Below are positions 45,360 through 53,188 of a stretch of DNA of 64,000 nucleotides, piece by piece; the stretch's first letter is position 1; each line of letters begins with the position of its first letter. The stretch is from Chryseotalea sanaruensis (GTDB lineage Bacteria > Bacteroidota > Bacteroidia > Cytophagales > Cyclobacteriaceae). The notes under the pieces were generated by a model. It had not been told where the DNA came from. It ran no database searches and saw only the letters and a program-made list of their open reading frames with translations. The DNA is taken from NCBI RefSeq assembly GCF_003990915.1, contig NZ_BHXQ01000001.1, forward strand, positions 737,402 through 801,401. Direction: 5' to 3'. Position numbers and translations under genes: made by a program.

Positions 45360-46187
45360 TCAGCTAAGTACAAGTACCGGAGTATCAAAATGTTTAATCA
45401 AATCTTCTGCCACACAATGTGAAAATATGTATCCTACACGGTCGTGACGTGTAATCGCAATAAGATCAGCTTGAATTTTATCAGCAAATTGGTTAATAGC
45501 CCACTCTTCATCTGTGTTTTCTACTAGATTAATTGTAAAGGGTTTGTCAGGATACTTGGCTTTAAGTTTATTTAGTAATGTATAAGCTTGCTCTGTGGTG
45601 ACTGACTGACTCTCGAGATTTACAAAAAGTATATGCACTTTTGCAGACCACGATTTGCTTAGCTTCAGCAAAATTCCTAATGCCGTAGATGGATCCTCTA
45701 CAAAAGTAGAGGCAAAAACAATATTCTGAAATTTGAATTTACCTACTGGTTTTTTTAGCACTAAAACTGGAACTGTAGTGTGCTTTATGATACTTTGCGT
45801 ATTAGACCCGATAACGAGCTCACGAATTCCAGTTTTGCCATGCGAACCCATGACGATAAATTGAATCTTGTAAGGTTTAATGTAATCTTCAATTTGATCA
45901 TTGCCCTTATCAAAGACCAATACTTGCTTCCCCTCAACACCTTGGCGTTCTGCTTGTATAACCAACTCATTAAGCTTGGTGCGAGCTTCAGCAACTTCTT
46001 TATTTACTTTATTTTTGGTGAGCACATTTCCCGGAACATGCAACTCATCATCCGGTTCAGCAAGCAAGTGTAAAAAGTGGATTGTAGCATCCATTTTTGC
46101 AGCCAATTCTATAGCTACTGTTGCTGCTTGTTGCGCACATACAGAAAAATCTGTAGGCACTAGTATATTTTTTATTTCACTATTCAT
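45360..46187 (-). CDS. Tandem universal stress protein
   Basis: Two UspA domains in 275 residues. The first has an intact ATP motif (GSHGKTGIRELVIGSN); the second is degraded (ITRHDRVGYIFSH). It follows another Usp gene (46237) by 49 bp on the same strand. A seven-of-eight Fnr-like sequence (46201-46212) is too close to the start codon to be convincing. Confidence 0.92.
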   Translation of the reverse strand: MNSEIKNILVPTDFSVCAQQAATVAIELAAKMDATIHFLHLLAEPDDELHVPGNVLTKNKVNKEVAEARTKLNELVIQAERQGVEGKQVLVFDKGNDQIEDYIKPYKIQFIVMGSHGKTGIRELVIGSNTQSIIKHTTVPVLVLKKPVGKFKFQNIVFASTFVEDPSTALGILLKLSKSWSAKVHILFVNLESQSVTTEQAYTLLNKLKAKYPDKPFTINLVENTDEEWAINQFADKIQADLIAITRHDRVGYIFSHCVAEDLIKHFDTPVLVLS

Positions 46188-46236
46188 AGCTCAATTATTA
46201 TGATTATTATTAAATCTGTTTAACATTCTTTGCATG

Positions 46237-47079
46237 CTATCTTTCACGCAAGGAGCAGGTCCAGACAGGAGCTGTGCCATGATTCACTACATCTTCTGCA
46301 ATACTCCCTGTTAGTAAATGGAAAAGTCCTCTTCTACCATGCGTAGCCATGGCGATTAAGTCTGCCTTAACCTCTTTGGCAAAACTTAATATACCCTCCA
46401 TTTCATTGATATCAGTACGTTTGTTTAATGTATAATGTTCTAAATGATAGTGTTGAACATAATTCTCCAGGGCTTCCTGCAAGTCCTTATCACGTTTGAA
46501 ATCTTCAGGTGTATTGATCACAATTACATGTAACATGGCACTGAAAAAGCTTTGTAATTCTTTTACCTTTTTTATTAATGCCGTCTGATTTAGATCAAGT
46601 GTAGTGGCAAATACGATATTCTTAATTTTTTCAATTGGTATACAAGTACGGACAGCGACTACTGGAACATGAGCATGCCTGACAATTTTTTCCGTATTTG
46701 ACCCTACCAGATATTCTTTAAGGCCACTAACCCCGTGTGTGCCCATCACCACAATGTCCGGTTTCTGTAAATCTATTTCTTGCTGTAACATAGGTGTAAC
46801 AGCTCCAAAAGGGTTAACAAAGAGCAAGTCTCGATGCCCTTCGCCATACGTTGATTTAAGCGATTCAAATTTTTCTTTGGCATACTTCTCCAATTCCTTA
46901 ATGAAAGATGGATCAAAAGTATAAGGTTGCATACCAAATGTACTCTCATAAAAAATTGGCAGATCGATAACGTGTACAACAATCACTTTCCCTTCACTTT
47001 TTTTTGCCAGTTTTACAGCAAACTTAAAAGCTTCAATAGAAGGATCAGAAAAATCGCAAGGCACTACTATCTTTTTCAT
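46237..47079 (-). CDS. Tandem universal stress protein
   Basis: The 280-residue protein has an intact first ATP motif (GTHGVSGLKEYLVGSN) and a nearly intact second (ATHGRRGLFHLLTGS). It closely resembles the Usp at 17713 in length and C-terminus (HGTAPVWTCSL). It lies between the coiled-coil gene at 47135 and the Usp at 45360, all on the minus strand, and probably belongs to a multi-Usp operon starting near 48608. Confidence 0.92.
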   Translation of the reverse strand: MKKIVVPCDFSDPSIEAFKFAVKLAKKSEGKVIVVHVIDLPIFYESTFGMQPYTFDPSFIKELEKYAKEKFESLKSTYGEGHRDLLFVNPFGAVTPMLQQEIDLQKPDIVVMGTHGVSGLKEYLVGSNTEKIVRHAHVPVVAVRTCIPIEKIKNIVFATTLDLNQTALIKKVKELQSFFSAMLHVIVINTPEDFKRDKDLQEALENYVQHYHLEHYTLNKRTDINEMEGILSFAKEVKADLIAMATHGRRGLFHLLTGSIAEDVVNHGTAPVWTCSLRER

Positions 47080-47134
47080 CTGTTGAATTGTTTATAGTTT
47101 AAAATTTATGGATATGACCCAAGATCTGGTCACA

Positions 47135-47761
47135 TTAAATCTTTCGGATTATCCTGAGCGTGTGTCTATACACTTCTTTTATCTTGTCTTTAACCTGCCC
47201 CATTTTTTCGCTTTCTTCACCAATTTGCTCTCTTATGTTTGCTGCTATGCCTTCAACTTTCTTACGAGCCTGTAAAAGACCTTCTTTCACTTCATCCTTT
47301 AGCTCAAAATTTTTTAATCCAAACTTGAGCCACAGTATTTCCATTTTAAGCTTATACTTTTCTATCTCGTGCGAGAGATAATTAACAGAAGCACTCCTTT
47401 CTAACCAATCTTTAAGTTCATGCTCAACCTCTTCAAGAGCTTGCGCTATTTTTTTTTGCTGATTTGTAAATATGATTTTGTTATTAACTTTACCATCGTT
47501 CAATGAACTTATCAAGTCATCTAGTTTTTTCCTGGCTGGTATTGGTAATGCATCCTTAACTTCATCTCTTATCAACTTCTTAAACTCTTGTATCGCATGC
47601 CTTAAATCCTGCTTGATCTCTTCAAACTTATCTTTTGCTTCAGCTTTTCCCAACGATAGTTGGAGCAATAATTCATCAATCTCCTGCTGTGCTGTTAGTA
47701 GGCTATCAGCAATCCTCTTTAATAATTTCGTATTATTGGAATTTCTTACCTTGGTTTCCAT
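47135..47761 (-). CDS. Coiled-coil protein of unknown function
   Basis: The 208-residue protein is almost wholly helical and highly charged, with heptad-like patterns throughout (for example LLTAQQEIDELLLQLSLGKA). No signal peptide, membrane span or cysteine is seen. It lies between two Usp genes on the same strand, 16 bp after the Usp at 47778, so it is likely part of their operon. I do not recognise a family. Confidence 0.7.
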   Translation of the reverse strand: METKVRNSNNTKLLKRIADSLLTAQQEIDELLLQLSLGKAEAKDKFEEIKQDLRHAIQEFKKLIRDEVKDALPIPARKKLDDLISSLNDGKVNNKIIFTNQQKKIAQALEEVEHELKDWLERSASVNYLSHEIEKYKLKMEILWLKFGLKNFELKDEVKEGLLQARKKVEGIAANIREQIGEESEKMGQVKDKIKEVYRHTLRIIRKI

Positions 47762-47777
47762 AGGCTTGTAACTATTG

Positions 47778-48608
47778 TCATTTTTTTAATAAAAAACTCA
47801 TTATTGGTATATCTGATTTTAAAAGAAGAGTTTCCGCTATGCCCAACGCATAGGTCTTTTTGGAACGATGCCAATGTGTAGTCAGAGCAATTACATCCGC
47901 CTGTATTGATTTAGCTACCCTCATAATTCCGGCTTCCTTACTTTCAGCATTTGTAATATGCAATTTGAAAGGTATTTCACCTTCTACCTGCAAACACTGT
48001 TGAATCAATTTCAAAATCACTTCATCGACTTTAAAATCCTGTTTTGTATTTACATATATTAAATGAACGGTGCCTTTAAAATAATTCGAAAACTCCACTA
48101 ATGTGTTTATAATAGGCCTTACAGCTTCATCAAATGAAGAAGCAAAAACTATCGTCTTTAAGGGGACTGGAATATATTTCTTTTTAACAAAAAGTACAGG
48201 ACAGGGCGCGAAGCGAAGAACTCGCTGTGCAGTCGATCCGATAGCTGGTTTTTTTGTTTCACCAAGTCCATAAGCACCCATTACAATGAGATCCGATTGG
48301 TGGGCCTCAGGAAACTGGACTATCTGTTCAAACGGAACATCACCTTCTAAATAGGTTCTTACTTTAATGCCTTTGAAAAGTGGCATCTGTGCAAAGTTTA
48401 ATAATTTTGCCTCTCCTGTCATAAGCATTTTTCTCTGCTTAGGGTCACTCATTTTTATTTCTGTAGGTAATTGATTCCAACCTGGTGTCAAATCAGTTAT
48501 GTGTAGCAGTTGAATTGATGCCTTTAACTTTTTAGCAATTATGACTGCTGTTTCTGCAGCTTTCATGGAAATGTCTGAAAAGTCCGTTGGCACTAAAATG
48601 TTTTTCAT
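47778..48608 (-). CDS. Tandem universal stress protein
   Basis: The 276-residue protein has two UspA domains; the first carries GAYG...GST (mostly intact), while the second (THWHRSKKTYALGI) has lost the glycine motif. It is probably the first Usp in the minus-strand operon 48608-45360. No Fnr-like box is present in the 61-bp gap to the DUF2267 gene upstream. Confidence 0.9.
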   Translation of the reverse strand: MKNILVPTDFSDISMKAAETAVIIAKKLKASIQLLHITDLTPGWNQLPTEIKMSDPKQRKMLMTGEAKLLNFAQMPLFKGIKVRTYLEGDVPFEQIVQFPEAHQSDLIVMGAYGLGETKKPAIGSTAQRVLRFAPCPVLFVKKKYIPVPLKTIVFASSFDEAVRPIINTLVEFSNYFKGTVHLIYVNTKQDFKVDEVILKLIQQCLQVEGEIPFKLHITNAESKEAGIMRVAKSIQADVIALTTHWHRSKKTYALGIAETLLLKSDIPIMSFLLKK

Positions 48609-48669
48609 GATCTTATGTATTTTAATACCTTGTTAATTCTTACTAATGTTTTTTTTAATCACCATTACA

Positions 48670-49134
48670 TTAGTTTTGAGTCTGGAATCTTGGCTTGATC
48701 AATTCCATCATCTCCTCTTTTACTGGTGAAGGAAAAATGGCAATAACATGCCGCATTTCTCCAAAAGAAACGTAGTTGCTTAAAGTTTTCATTACAGCTT
48801 TTAAGGCAACAATAGCTTCATCCCTACCAGAGAAATCTCGCCATGCAGCCAAACCGTCCTGCCTGATTATCTCATCCGAGAGATCATAAATACTAAAGAC
48901 GGGCTGAGTATCTTTAACAGGCTTCCATCCATCTACGTAAACTGCCTTTAAAGCCATAGGTAGCTGTGATATCAAATCTATTGATTCACTAACACTTAGC
49001 TTTGATCGAATAGCTCGAAATACACTTCTTAAAATTCGGCTAGCGTATTCTCTTCCCTTATTCCCTAATTCATGATCTAGAGAATTGATAAACTCATTAC
49101 CCTTGGCAACAAATTTTTCAAAATCGAGTGGCAT
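48670..49134 (-). CDS. DUF2267 protein
   Basis: Paralogue of the protein at 10507. The homologous start is ATG 49134 (MPLDFEKFVAKGNEFINSLDHELG split with the rest), giving 154 residues; a longer frame begins at 49176. It carries GREYASRILRSVFRAIRSKL and LISQLPMALKAVYVDGWKP, as in its paralogue. It may be the first gene of the Usp operon. A box-like sequence, TGAT-ATCA-GTCA (49241-49252), lies upstream. Confidence 0.83.
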   Translation of the reverse strand: MPLDFEKFVAKGNEFINSLDHELGNKGREYASRILRSVFRAIRSKLSVSESIDLISQLPMALKAVYVDGWKPVKDTQPVFSIYDLSDEIIRQDGLAAWRDFSGRDEAIVALKAVMKTLSNYVSFGEMRHVIAIFPSPVKEEMMELIKPRFQTQN

Positions 49135-49240
49135 ATAATATTTTTTTAAAAGTTTTATCTCTGAGGATAAATGCATGAGACTTTACTTAAATATGAACTA
49201 TTAAAAATAAATATGCGATGAGGAATGTCGATAAGTCTGA

Positions 49241-49252
49241 TGATATCAGTCA
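49241..49252. promoter_or_regulatory. Possible Fnr-like box upstream of DUF2267
   Basis: TGAT-ATCA-GTCA matches seven of eight fixed positions within a run of overlapping TGAT/ATCA half-sites. No good -7 element lies 23 nt away, so the call is weak. Confidence 0.35.
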
Positions 49253-49435
49253 AGGTTCTTAGATAGATATTAGAAAATCCTTTTTTAACTAGCAATCTCT
49301 TTCCATTAAAGTATTGGATTGATAATAAAAATCAGCAACCTATTAGATACTTGTCATGTTCAAAAAAGAAGTAAAGCTTTAGATTGGATGCTACAACATC
49401 AAAACAAATCAGCAATTAATTGAACAAGCTCACTT

Positions 49436-49972
49436 ATGAAATTTATATTTAAAATATTCATCGTGCTGCTCATTCTTGGCGCAGTCAGCGTATTGTTTTA
49501 TTCCTGGTATTTGTCTAAATATTCTATGGATGAAGTAAAAGAATTTGATGTAAATACCCGTGAACAAAGTAATCACATTCTTATTGCCTCTCAGGGAAGC
49601 AAGTTTAAGGATGAGGTAGTAGCACAAGTAATCCAACAGTTACCTGCAGGTTATGCTTATATAAAAGTAATTGATGTTAAATCTTTAACAGATATTAAGG
49701 AAGAAAATTGGGATGTAATTGTAATTCTGCATACATGGGAATATGCTAAGCCTCCTGACGCTGTAAAGTCCTTTGTTGACAACATCGATGATAAGAATAA
49801 GTTGGTTATGATTAGCACGTCTGGAAGAGGTACATACCTTATCAAAGATGTAGACGGGATCAGTTCAGCCTCCCAATTGGATGAAATCACTAACATCTCA
49901 AATGAAATAGTTCAACGAATTCAGAATATACTTAAAAAAAAACCTGAAAATATAAATAATGAAAACAAATGA
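49436..49972 (+). CDS. Membrane-anchored flavodoxin-like protein, unknown
   Basis: The 178-residue product has one N-terminal transmembrane helix (about residues 4-24), then a soluble alpha/beta domain. The pattern HILIASQGSKFKDEVVAQVI, then WDVIVILHTWEYAKPP and KLVMISTSGRGTY, resembles a flavodoxin-like fold with one strand-loop motif each. The family cannot be named with confidence. Its end overlaps the BON gene by 14 bp, so the two are coupled. A near-box (TAAT-AAAA-ATCA, 49323-49334) lies 102 bp upstream. Confidence 0.7.
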   Translation: MKFIFKIFIVLLILGAVSVLFYSWYLSKYSMDEVKEFDVNTREQSNHILIASQGSKFKDEVVAQVIQQLPAGYAYIKVIDVKSLTDIKEENWDVIVILHTWEYAKPPDAVKSFVDNIDDKNKLVMISTSGRGTYLIKDVDGISSASQLDEITNISNEIVQRIQNILKKKPENINNENK

Positions 49973-50627
49973 AGAACTACGTCAGGACGTACTAGCTGAA
50001 ATACAAATGGAGCCACTTACAAGCCCCATAGCTACGCAAATTGGCGTAGCTACTAAAGAAGGTGTGGTTACCTTATCTGGTTTAGTTGATACTTATGGGC
50101 AGAAACTCGCTGCCGAGCAGGCCGCGCAGCGCGTTGCTGGAGTAGCGGTTGTGGCTGTCGATCTGGAGGTAAAATTACTGCATGAACATCAGCGTAACGA
50201 CACTGAAATTGCTGAGGCTGCTATGAATGCGCTTAAATGGCATAGTGCTGTAAATGAAGATGCCATTGAGATTAAGGTAGACAATGGATGGGTCTACTTG
50301 GATGGAGTTGTAGAATTTGATTATTTAAAAAAGGCCGCTGAAATTGGCTTACGAAATCTAACTGGCATACGTGGTATCAGCAATAGAATCGTTGTGAAAC
50401 CGGATGTGGTAGCATCAAAAGATATAAAAATTTCAATTACCAAAGCCTTACACCGCAGTGCCGCGGTAGATGCTGCCAACATTCACGTTGACGTAGTTGG
50501 TAGTAAAGTAAAACTTACTGGAAAAGTAAGGTCTTTGGCTGAAAAAACTGATGCTGAAAATGCATCCTGGTCCATGCCAGGTGTACAAGAAGTTGAAAAC
50601 AAAGTACAAGTTGACACAGAGTTATAA
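49959..50627 (+). CDS. Triple BON-domain protein
   Basis: The 222-residue paralogue of the protein at 7987, with the same three-domain layout and matching blocks (MKTNEELRQDVLAEI, GVVTLSGLVDTYG, GWVYLDGVV, SKVKLTGKVRSLAEK). It overlaps the preceding gene. There is no signal peptide. After it the island ends and the accessory region begins. Confidence 0.88.
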   Translation: MKTNEELRQDVLAEIQMEPLTSPIATQIGVATKEGVVTLSGLVDTYGQKLAAEQAAQRVAGVAVVAVDLEVKLLHEHQRNDTEIAEAAMNALKWHSAVNEDAIEIKVDNGWVYLDGVVEFDYLKKAAEIGLRNLTGIRGISNRIVVKPDVVASKDIKISITKALHRSAAVDAANIHVDVVGSKVKLTGKVRSLAEKTDAENASWSMPGVQEVENKVQVDTEL

Positions 50628-50958
50628 TTCCCCAGTGGGAAAGTGGCTATAATGGTTAACTGTTCCTCGACCAAGAAGAAGAAACGATTCTGAAAATAGT
50701 AATCGGCACTGTTCCGGCAAACTTGCTTAAGTCAGTAAAGAGTGACAAGGGTCAATCAATCCGCTGTTATTTAAATTTTACCCTGAAAATGATCATTTTT
50801 AAGCTATTTCAAGGTATCTGATAGATTCCACTCCCGATGCAAAAAAACGTCAAATTGCAAAAATCCTTTGCTTTATCCCGATTTTTTCCCGTTCGGTTTG
50901 AAAGCCTTAAAATTCGATTTTTTAAAAGAATATTAGCAATCTGGAAGCTGCCCTCTAC
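50628..50958. other. 331-bp noncoding stretch, probably decayed sequence
   Basis: A perfect 14-bp palindrome AAAATGATCATTTT lies near 50786. A 71-codon forward frame (50837-51052) has biased composition and overlaps the Vsr-like remnant in the opposite direction. No other gene or repeat is supported. Confidence 0.4.
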
Positions 50959-51081
50959 TCACGCTAGTCCTAAAATTCGTTCGACCGGAACATATATCAG
51001 GTCTCCCTGGAAGATATTTGCTTTGAAGCCATATCTAAAACCATGGTTATGAAGAAATTTTCTAACCATCATCTCCGGCAT
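50959..51081 (-). pseudogene. Vsr-like endonuclease remnant
   Basis: A 40-codon minus-strand frame encodes MPEMMVRKFLHNHGFRYGFK and ends IYVPVERILGLA. The first part matches the start of very-short-patch repair endonucleases and related DUF559-type proteins (KPEMxVRKFLHxxGFRYRLH); the later residues have drifted and the catalytic FxxGCFWH region is missing. It starts 10 bp after the MazF-like gene. It is most likely a decayed gene fragment. Confidence 0.45.
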
Positions 51082-51091
51082 AGTTTTTTTA

Positions 51092-51427
51092 TTAAAGCAA
51101 ATCCAGTACTTTAATCAGTCCTAGTTTGACCTCCTCCATTTCCTTTGTTGACAGAGACCCCAGGTACTTAACAAATCTTTCTTTAGAAATTGATTTAACT
51201 TGAAAGCAATCAGCGACACTTTCTTTTAAAATACCATTGACCTTTGACGGATTTAGGGGTACATGCCAATCTCGAATTGACCGGACTGCATCTGTAATAG
51301 GAACTACAACTTTTAATTGAAGAGCTCCCATGCTATCATGATTTACAATTACTGCAGGTCTTACTTTATCGATTTCTTGTCCAACTTTTGGAGCAAAATC
51401 AACTAACCATACTTCGCCATGCTTCAT
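51092..51427 (-). CDS. MazF/PemK-family toxin
   Basis: The 111-residue protein has the MazF core: MKHGEVWLVDFAPKVGQEIDKVRPAVIVNHD split over the first strands, then VVVPIT and the conserved SVADCFQVKSISKERF. MazF toxins are mRNA-cleaving ribonucleases. The start overlaps the antitoxin stop by 4 bp, the usual antitoxin-first order. Confidence 0.88.
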   Translation of the reverse strand: MKHGEVWLVDFAPKVGQEIDKVRPAVIVNHDSMGALQLKVVVPITDAVRSIRDWHVPLNPSKVNGILKESVADCFQVKSISKERFVKYLGSLSTKEMEEVKLGLIKVLDLL

Positions 51428-51723
51428 TCTTCAAGGATGTCAAGATCAACATCTGAAAAATTGTTAGAACTCTTAGCATAGTAGTTTATAGTTTCAGGAT
51501 CATTAGCCTGGGATTCTATTCTCTTGTAGAGAGCAGCTTTGTTCTTCCTCAATTTTTCGATGGCTTTTTGAAAATTCGTATTCTGGACTGCTGAGCGTAT
51601 CAATATCCCATCGTCTGTTTCTTCAATTATAACCTTTTCGAGTTTGTATTTTTTAACCATTTCCGAAGGTAAAATAACGGCCTTGCTATTTCCTACCGAT
51701 GTTAATGTTTTAATCATATTCAA
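51424..51723 (-). CDS. MazE/AbrB-type antitoxin
   Basis: The 99-residue protein begins with an AbrB swapped-hairpin DNA-binding domain (TLTSVGNSKAVILPSEMVKKYKL) followed by an acidic C-terminal tail that would wrap the toxin. It precedes mazF with a 4-bp overlap. Tandem palindromes at 51737-51758 lie 14 bp before its start. Confidence 0.85.
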   Translation of the reverse strand: MNMIKTLTSVGNSKAVILPSEMVKKYKLEKVIIEETDDGILIRSAVQNTNFQKAIEKLRKNKAALYKRIESQANDPETINYYAKSSNNFSDVDLDILEE

Positions 51724-51736
51724 ATATACGAATAAA

Positions 51737-51758
51737 GTTATAACATTGTTATAACAAT
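51737..51758. promoter_or_regulatory. Palindromic operator of the MazEF-type module
   Basis: GTTATAAC occurs at 51737-51744 and 51748-51755, and the second copy is the centre of a perfect 14-bp palindrome ATTGTTATAACAAT (51745-51758). The location just upstream of the antitoxin start suggests autoregulation by MazE. Confidence 0.55.
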
Positions 51759-51819
51759 CTAATGCTTTTTGTAAGTCATTGATTTATAGCTGAATGAGCC
51801 AAATTTGGCCTTATCCCAT

Positions 51820-52009
51820 CGCAGCAACACCCATTGTGCAGGCCGCGCTTCCCTCCCACTTCCAAAGCCTACCCAAAGAGTGTCACTGCCCCGTGCCTTC
51901 GCTGAAGCTACGGCAGACAGGCCAGCCCGGTGGGGTGATTGATGAAGATGGGTTACTAATCCAGCGCGCTAAAAAACTTTTTATGAAGATTTCGGTAGAG
52001 CCCGGAGCC
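51820..52009. repeat. Degenerate dispersed repeat, left part, copy A
   Basis: This aligns with 55609-55758. In the best block, from CACCCATTGTGCAGGCC to AAAGAGTGT and CTGCCC, about 55 of 64 bases agree by eye. Copy A contains a further 40-odd bp around 51893-51935 with REP-like hairpin character (GCCTTCGCTGAAGCTACGGC) that copy B lacks. No coding function is supported. Confidence 0.65.
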
Positions 52010-52421
52010 AAAGCTACATAACATAACGCAAGTACATTATATAACTCCCGCCTTGCTAAGTTCCTGACGCACAGTTCTATAATTATATTATGTTAACCAT
52101 CCCAGTGTTCCGGTCATATTATTTTTAGGATACAGGTTATTCAATTTTTAGGACAAATGAGAACAGTAAAGATTATGGCATGAAAAGTACAAAGGAGGTT
52201 TATTAATTAGTCTCTTGACTTTGAGACTGGACTTGATTCTGAGCTCTCTCGGTTTAAGGATCTTAGATTTTAATACGGCTATACTATTAAGGCTTGCGAT
52301 AAATCTCTACCTACAACAATGCTGGTCATCATACAAAAACTGTAAGGCGCATAACTTTCGTTTCAGCTTTTGGAAGCAAGAAAAGAATAGCTAAGGTTTT
52401 TCAACATTAGATTTTCGGGAT

Positions 52422-53000
52422 ATGATCTATCCAATTAAAAATAATGATCCAGCGCTTTCTGAGAATGCCATGCGACTTCTGCAAAGCCGCTATTTACGTA
52501 AAGGTGTGGATGGCCTTAGCCTCGAAACACCTGACGACATGTTTCGCAGGGTAGCCAAAGCAGTGGCACAGGCTGAATTAAGCTGGGGTGGTTTACAAGA
52601 GGTTAAACAATGGGAGGATGCATTTTATACAACCATGCGTCACTTATTTTTTTTACCCAACTCCCCTACACTCATGAATGCAGGCACTACCGCAAATCAA
52701 TTGAGTGCTTGTTTTGTACTGCCAATACAAGATAGTCTCGAAAATATTTTTGACATGCTTAAATGGACTACACTGATACAACAAAGCGGTGGTGGCACCG
52801 GCTTCAATTTTTCGAATCTCAGGCCTAAAGACACATACCTTAATAAAACAAGTGGTACCGCTTCAGGGCCGCTTTCTTTTATAAAAATTTTTGATGCTGC
52901 CACTGAGTATATCAAACAAGGGGGCAAACGAAGAGGCGCCAATATGGGCATACTGTCTATTACACATCCGGATATCGAAGCGTTTATCACCAGTAAACTC
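52422..53000 (+). pseudogene. nrdJ: Truncated adenosylcobalamin-dependent ribonucleotide reductase
   Basis: The first about 192 residues are a clear N-terminal part of a class II ribonucleotide reductase: LLQSRYLRKGVDG, ETPDDMFRRVAKAVAQAE, FLPNSPTLMNAGT, LSACFVLPIQDSLENIF, QQSGGGTGFNFSNLRPK and GGKRRGANMGILSITHPDIEAFI. Full-length proteins exceed 700 residues; here the homology stops near 52996 and the frame runs into repeat sequence to TGA... at 53078 (TAA). Catalytic residues of the barrel beyond the first cysteine are missing, so the gene is a remnant. Confidence 0.85.
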
Positions 53001-53012
53001 ACCCCTGTTTTC

Positions 53013-53178
53013 TGTCCTCACGAACCAACACTTATCTTACCCAAAACTACATCTCCACTTAATCAAAAATCCGGCTAACTAAGGTCACGATACACACGCT
53101 CGCAAGTATTTAACATACGCGACTACTGGGTAGTAACTGTTTATACAATTGGTTCGTAGAGACACGAGTCAAGGTGTG
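53013..53178. repeat. Degenerate dispersed repeat, right part, copy A
   Basis: This aligns with 55902-56066 in direct orientation, starting at TGTCCTCA in both. Shared blocks include CATCTCCACT, ATTCAAAAAT/AATCAAAAAT, CGGCTAACT, TCACG and ACAATTGG. It begins directly at the point where nrdJ homology ends and stops next to the histidine kinase gene. Confidence 0.65.
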
Positions 53179-53188
53179 GGGGTCGTTA

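Larger units (their letters stand above)
51724..52421. other. 698-bp stretch with MazE operator, repeat and IS-like motifs
   Basis: Besides the operator and repeat part L, it holds two direct copies of ATTTTTAGGA[TC]A (near 52119 and 52144) that resemble terminal repeats of some insertion sequences. No transposase frame is present. The rest carries no recognised feature. Confidence 0.35.

Noticed and set aside
46201-46212. TGAT-TATT-ATTA as an Fnr-like box for the Usp at 45360
   Set aside because: It ends only 14 bp before the start codon, leaving no room for a promoter, and one base differs from the box.
50837-51052. 71-codon plus-strand frame
   Set aside because: It is rich in Lys, Phe and Pro with no recognisable motif and overlaps a better-supported Vsr-like remnant on the other strand.
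51794-52021. 75-codon plus-strand frame
   Set aside because: It lies in the degenerate repeat; the homologous copy B does not keep this frame, so it is unlikely to be coding.
52119-52156. Insertion-sequence end from two ATTTTTAGGA[TC]A copies
   Set aside because: No transposase, no matching opposite end and no target duplication are visible, so only a note in the region entry is kept.
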